Source: Vibrio sp. 16 (GTDB taxonomy: Bacteria; Pseudomonadota; Gammaproteobacteria; Enterobacterales; Vibrionaceae). Taken from it: DNA of 64,000 bases. Made by a program: the position numbers and the translations under genes. The notes under the pieces are model-generated. The model was not told where the DNA came from. It worked only from the letters and a program-made list of their open reading frames with translations, and ran no database searches. Positions 62,650 through 64,000 of the stretch are shown here, one piece after another; the stretch's first letter is position 1; each line of letters starts with the position of its first letter. The stretch spans positions 1-64,000 of the forward strand of contig NZ_OY808998.1 of the NCBI RefSeq assembly GCF_963681195.1, read 5' to 3'.

Positions 62650-62957
62650 TTTCTCGCACAAGCCCTGGAAATAAAGGGCAAACGTTTATCACGATTTTGC
62701 GCAACAACGAATACAAAAAATAGTTGATGGATGTCACTTTAACCCTGTTTAGATGATTGACTTTCTGCGTGGTTAAGATAATTATGAACCCATCATTTAC
62801 TCAAGCACAGAGCAAATGTTCACAACAATTGTTCTGACGCGAAAAAGTTTAAAGTTAACTGGTAGTTTTTGTTCAATACTATTGGTTAACTCGCTTGCAA
62901 ATGCACTCTCCATATATAGCCATCTATATATGAGACCCATGAAATAGGATGATCGGA
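62650..62957. other. 308-base leader and promoter region of transaldolase
   Basis: Contains an A-T palindrome CATATATAG / CTATATATG with CCAT between (62911-62932), 26 bases before the transaldolase ATG. It is a possible -10 region or leader hairpin. No ORF with a ribosome site and no RNA gene was recognised. Confidence 0.5.
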
Positions 62958-63908
62958 ATGAGCAACAAATTAGAGCAACTTCGTAAACTAACGACTGTAG
63001 TAGCAGACACTGGTGAAATTGACGCAATCAAAAAGTACCAACCAGAAGATGCAACAACTAACCCTTCTCTGATTCTAAAAGCAGCTCAAATCGCAGAGTA
63101 TGCTCCTCTAATCGATGCTTCAATCGAATACGCTAAAGCTCAAAGCTCTGATAAAGCGCAACAAGTACAAGACACTTGTGACATGCTAGCGGTAAACATC
63201 GGTAAAGAAATCCTAAAAACTATCCCAGGCCGTATCTCTACTGAAGTAGACGCTCGTCTATCTTACGATATGGAAGGCAGCGTAGCGAAAGCACGTCAAC
63301 TAGTGAAAATGTACAACGATGCGGGCATCACTAACGATCGCATCCTGATCAAACTGGCTTCTACTTGGGAAGGTATCCGCGCAGCAGAAATCCTAGAGAA
63401 AGAAGGCATCAACTGTAACCTTACTCTACTCTTCTCTTTCGCTCAGGCTCGTGCTTGTGCTGAAGCTGGCGTATTCCTAATCTCGCCATTCGTTGGTCGT
63501 ATCATGGACTGGTACAAGGCGAAAGAAGGCCGTGACTTCGAAGCTCAAGAAGATCCAGGTGTTCTATCTGTAACTAAGATCTACAACTACTACAAAGAGT
63601 ACGGCTACAACACTGTCGTTATGGGTGCAAGCTTCCGTAACATCGGCGAAATCCTAGAGCTAGCTGGTTGTGACCGTCTAACTATCGCGCCTGCACTTCT
63701 TGCTGAGCTAGAAGCTGCTGAAGGTGAAGTCGTAGAGAAACTAGTAGACTCTAAAGGTACGGCAGAGCGTCCAGCACCAATGACTCACGCTGAGTTCCTA
63801 TGGGATCACAACCAAGACCCAATGGCGGTTGAGAAGCTTGCAGAAGGTATCCGCAACTTCGCAGTTGACCAAGGCAAACTTGAAGCAATGATTGAAGCAA
63901 AACTTTAA
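62958..63908 (+). CDS. tal: Transaldolase
   Basis: Non-oxidative pentose-phosphate enzyme moving a dihydroxyacetone unit between sugar phosphates. 316 residues. The Schiff-base Lys is in [13 protein letters not shown] near 132, with DATTNPSL near the N-terminus, [11 protein letters not shown], and the [12 protein letters not shown] phosphate site. ATG 62958 (MSNKLEQL) has AGGATG nine bases upstream. An in-frame ATG at 62949 lies too close to that site. Codon use is strongly biased (CTA for Leu, GAA, CGT), as in highly expressed Vibrio genes. Confidence 0.95.
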   Translation: MSNKLEQLRKLTTVVADTGEIDAIKKYQPEDATTNPSLILKAAQIAEYAPLIDASIEYAKAQSSDKAQQVQDTCDMLAVNIGKEILKTIPGRISTEVDARLSYDMEGSVAKARQLVKMYNDAGITNDRILIKLASTWEGIRAAEILEKEGINCNLTLLFSFAQARACAEAGVFLISPFVGRIMDWYKAKEGRDFEAQEDPGVLSVTKIYNYYKEYGYNTVVMGASFRNIGEILELAGCDRLTIAPALLAELEAAEGEVVEKLVDSKGTAERPAPMTHAEFLWDHNQDPMAVEKLAEGIRNFAVDQGKLEAMIEAKL

Positions 63909-63924
63909 TCAACAGAATTTAAAA

Positions 63925-63949
63925 AGGGGAACGTTTGCGTTCCCCTCTT
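63925..63949 (+). terminator. Hairpin between tal and the next gene
   Basis: AGGGGAACG / CGTTCCCCT nine-pair stem, TTTG loop, 16 bases after the stop. The following CTCTT is a weak T tract, so some read-through into the next gene is likely. Confidence 0.65.
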
Positions 63950-63990
63950 AACATCCTTTCTAAGAAACAATCTAATAATCGGTATTTATT

Positions 63991-64000
63991 ATGGATCGCA
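63991..64000 (+). CDS. tkt: Start of probable transketolase gene, cut by the window edge
   Basis: ATGGATCGCA reads Met-Asp-Arg, which fits the usual transketolase start (MDRKHLANAIR). Tal followed by tkt on the same strand is the known V. cholerae chromosome II order. Only three codons are visible, so the call rests on context. Confidence 0.45.

Noticed and set aside
1..64000. CRISPR array, prophage, rRNA or intact insertion sequence
   Set aside because: No regularly spaced repeats, phage structural genes, rRNA sequence or transposase reading frame were found on either strand.

Overview
The window looks like part of a Vibrio genome, most probably the second (smaller) chromosome. The evidence is gene content and neighbourhood. 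glgC sits beside a secreted chitodextrinase, a local FruR/Cra diverges from fruBKA, transaldolase is followed by the first codons of what looks like transketolase, and there are TorS/TorT, a MoeA of the MGCCDAPG type, a DUF3069 protein and many GNAT, c-di-GMP and chemotaxis proteins. Base composition and codon use are even along the window. I see no rRNA, tRNA, CRISPR array, prophage or intact insertion sequence. The species cannot be fixed from the sequence alone.

Layout. 1-3.2 kb: two GGDEF proteins around an outer-membrane barrel protein. 3.3-7.8 kb: a DUF3069 gene, then a compact minus-strand cobQ-modABC operon (cobyric acid synthase plus molybdate ABC importer). 7.9-8.9 kb: two small envelope proteins. 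8.9-14.1 kb: FruR/Cra divergent from fruB-fruK-fruA, with three near-perfect FruR operators between them. 14.3-20.8 kb: Cache-PAS-GGDEF protein, glgC, and a 1052-residue multidomain GH18 chitinase. 21.2-24.1 kb: a YqhC-like regulator and YqhD-like aldehyde reductase, then a YhhN protein. 24.1-29.0 kb: an acetyltransferase, TorS-like hybrid kinase, TorT-like periplasmic protein and methylglyoxal synthase. 29.1-35.8 kb: EamA transporter with a MocR-type regulator, a zinc-ribbon peptide, HAD phosphatase, HD-GYP sensor, an unknown protein and CreA. 35.9-44.1 kb: gsk, YqaB-like phosphatase, an HBM-type chemoreceptor, and an RND efflux pair. 44.2-46.4 kb: acetyltransferase, a 291-bp MITE-like repeat and a fatty-acid desaturase under two FabR-like operators. 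46.4-52.3 kb: GFA protein, acetyltransferase, RhlE-like helicase, AcpH, an unlisted 40-residue ORF, a TyrP-type transporter with TyrR-like boxes, and an unknown lipoprotein. 52.5-60.1 kb: MsrAB, an OmpV/MipA protein, dbpA, folE, and a moeA-moeB-unknown-sseA run. 60.1-64.0 kb: a second GH18 chitinase, a SorC-type regulator and transaldolase, with strong palindromes between the last two.

How the parts connect. Molybdenum appears twice: uptake (modABC) and cofactor maturation (moeA/moeB, with a sulfurtransferase in the same gene run). Chitin and sugar use is covered by two chitinases, the fructose PTS, glgC and the transaldolase locus. Signalling is dominated by c-di-GMP: three GGDEF proteins and one HD-GYP protein, with different sensory inputs. 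No single large undescribed system is evident. The most interesting items are regulatory or small: the FabR-like double operator, the MITE-like element, a hairpin or operator directly before the RND start codon, the SorC/transaldolase palindromes, the TorST-mgsA locus without torR or a reductase, and the 40-residue ORF.
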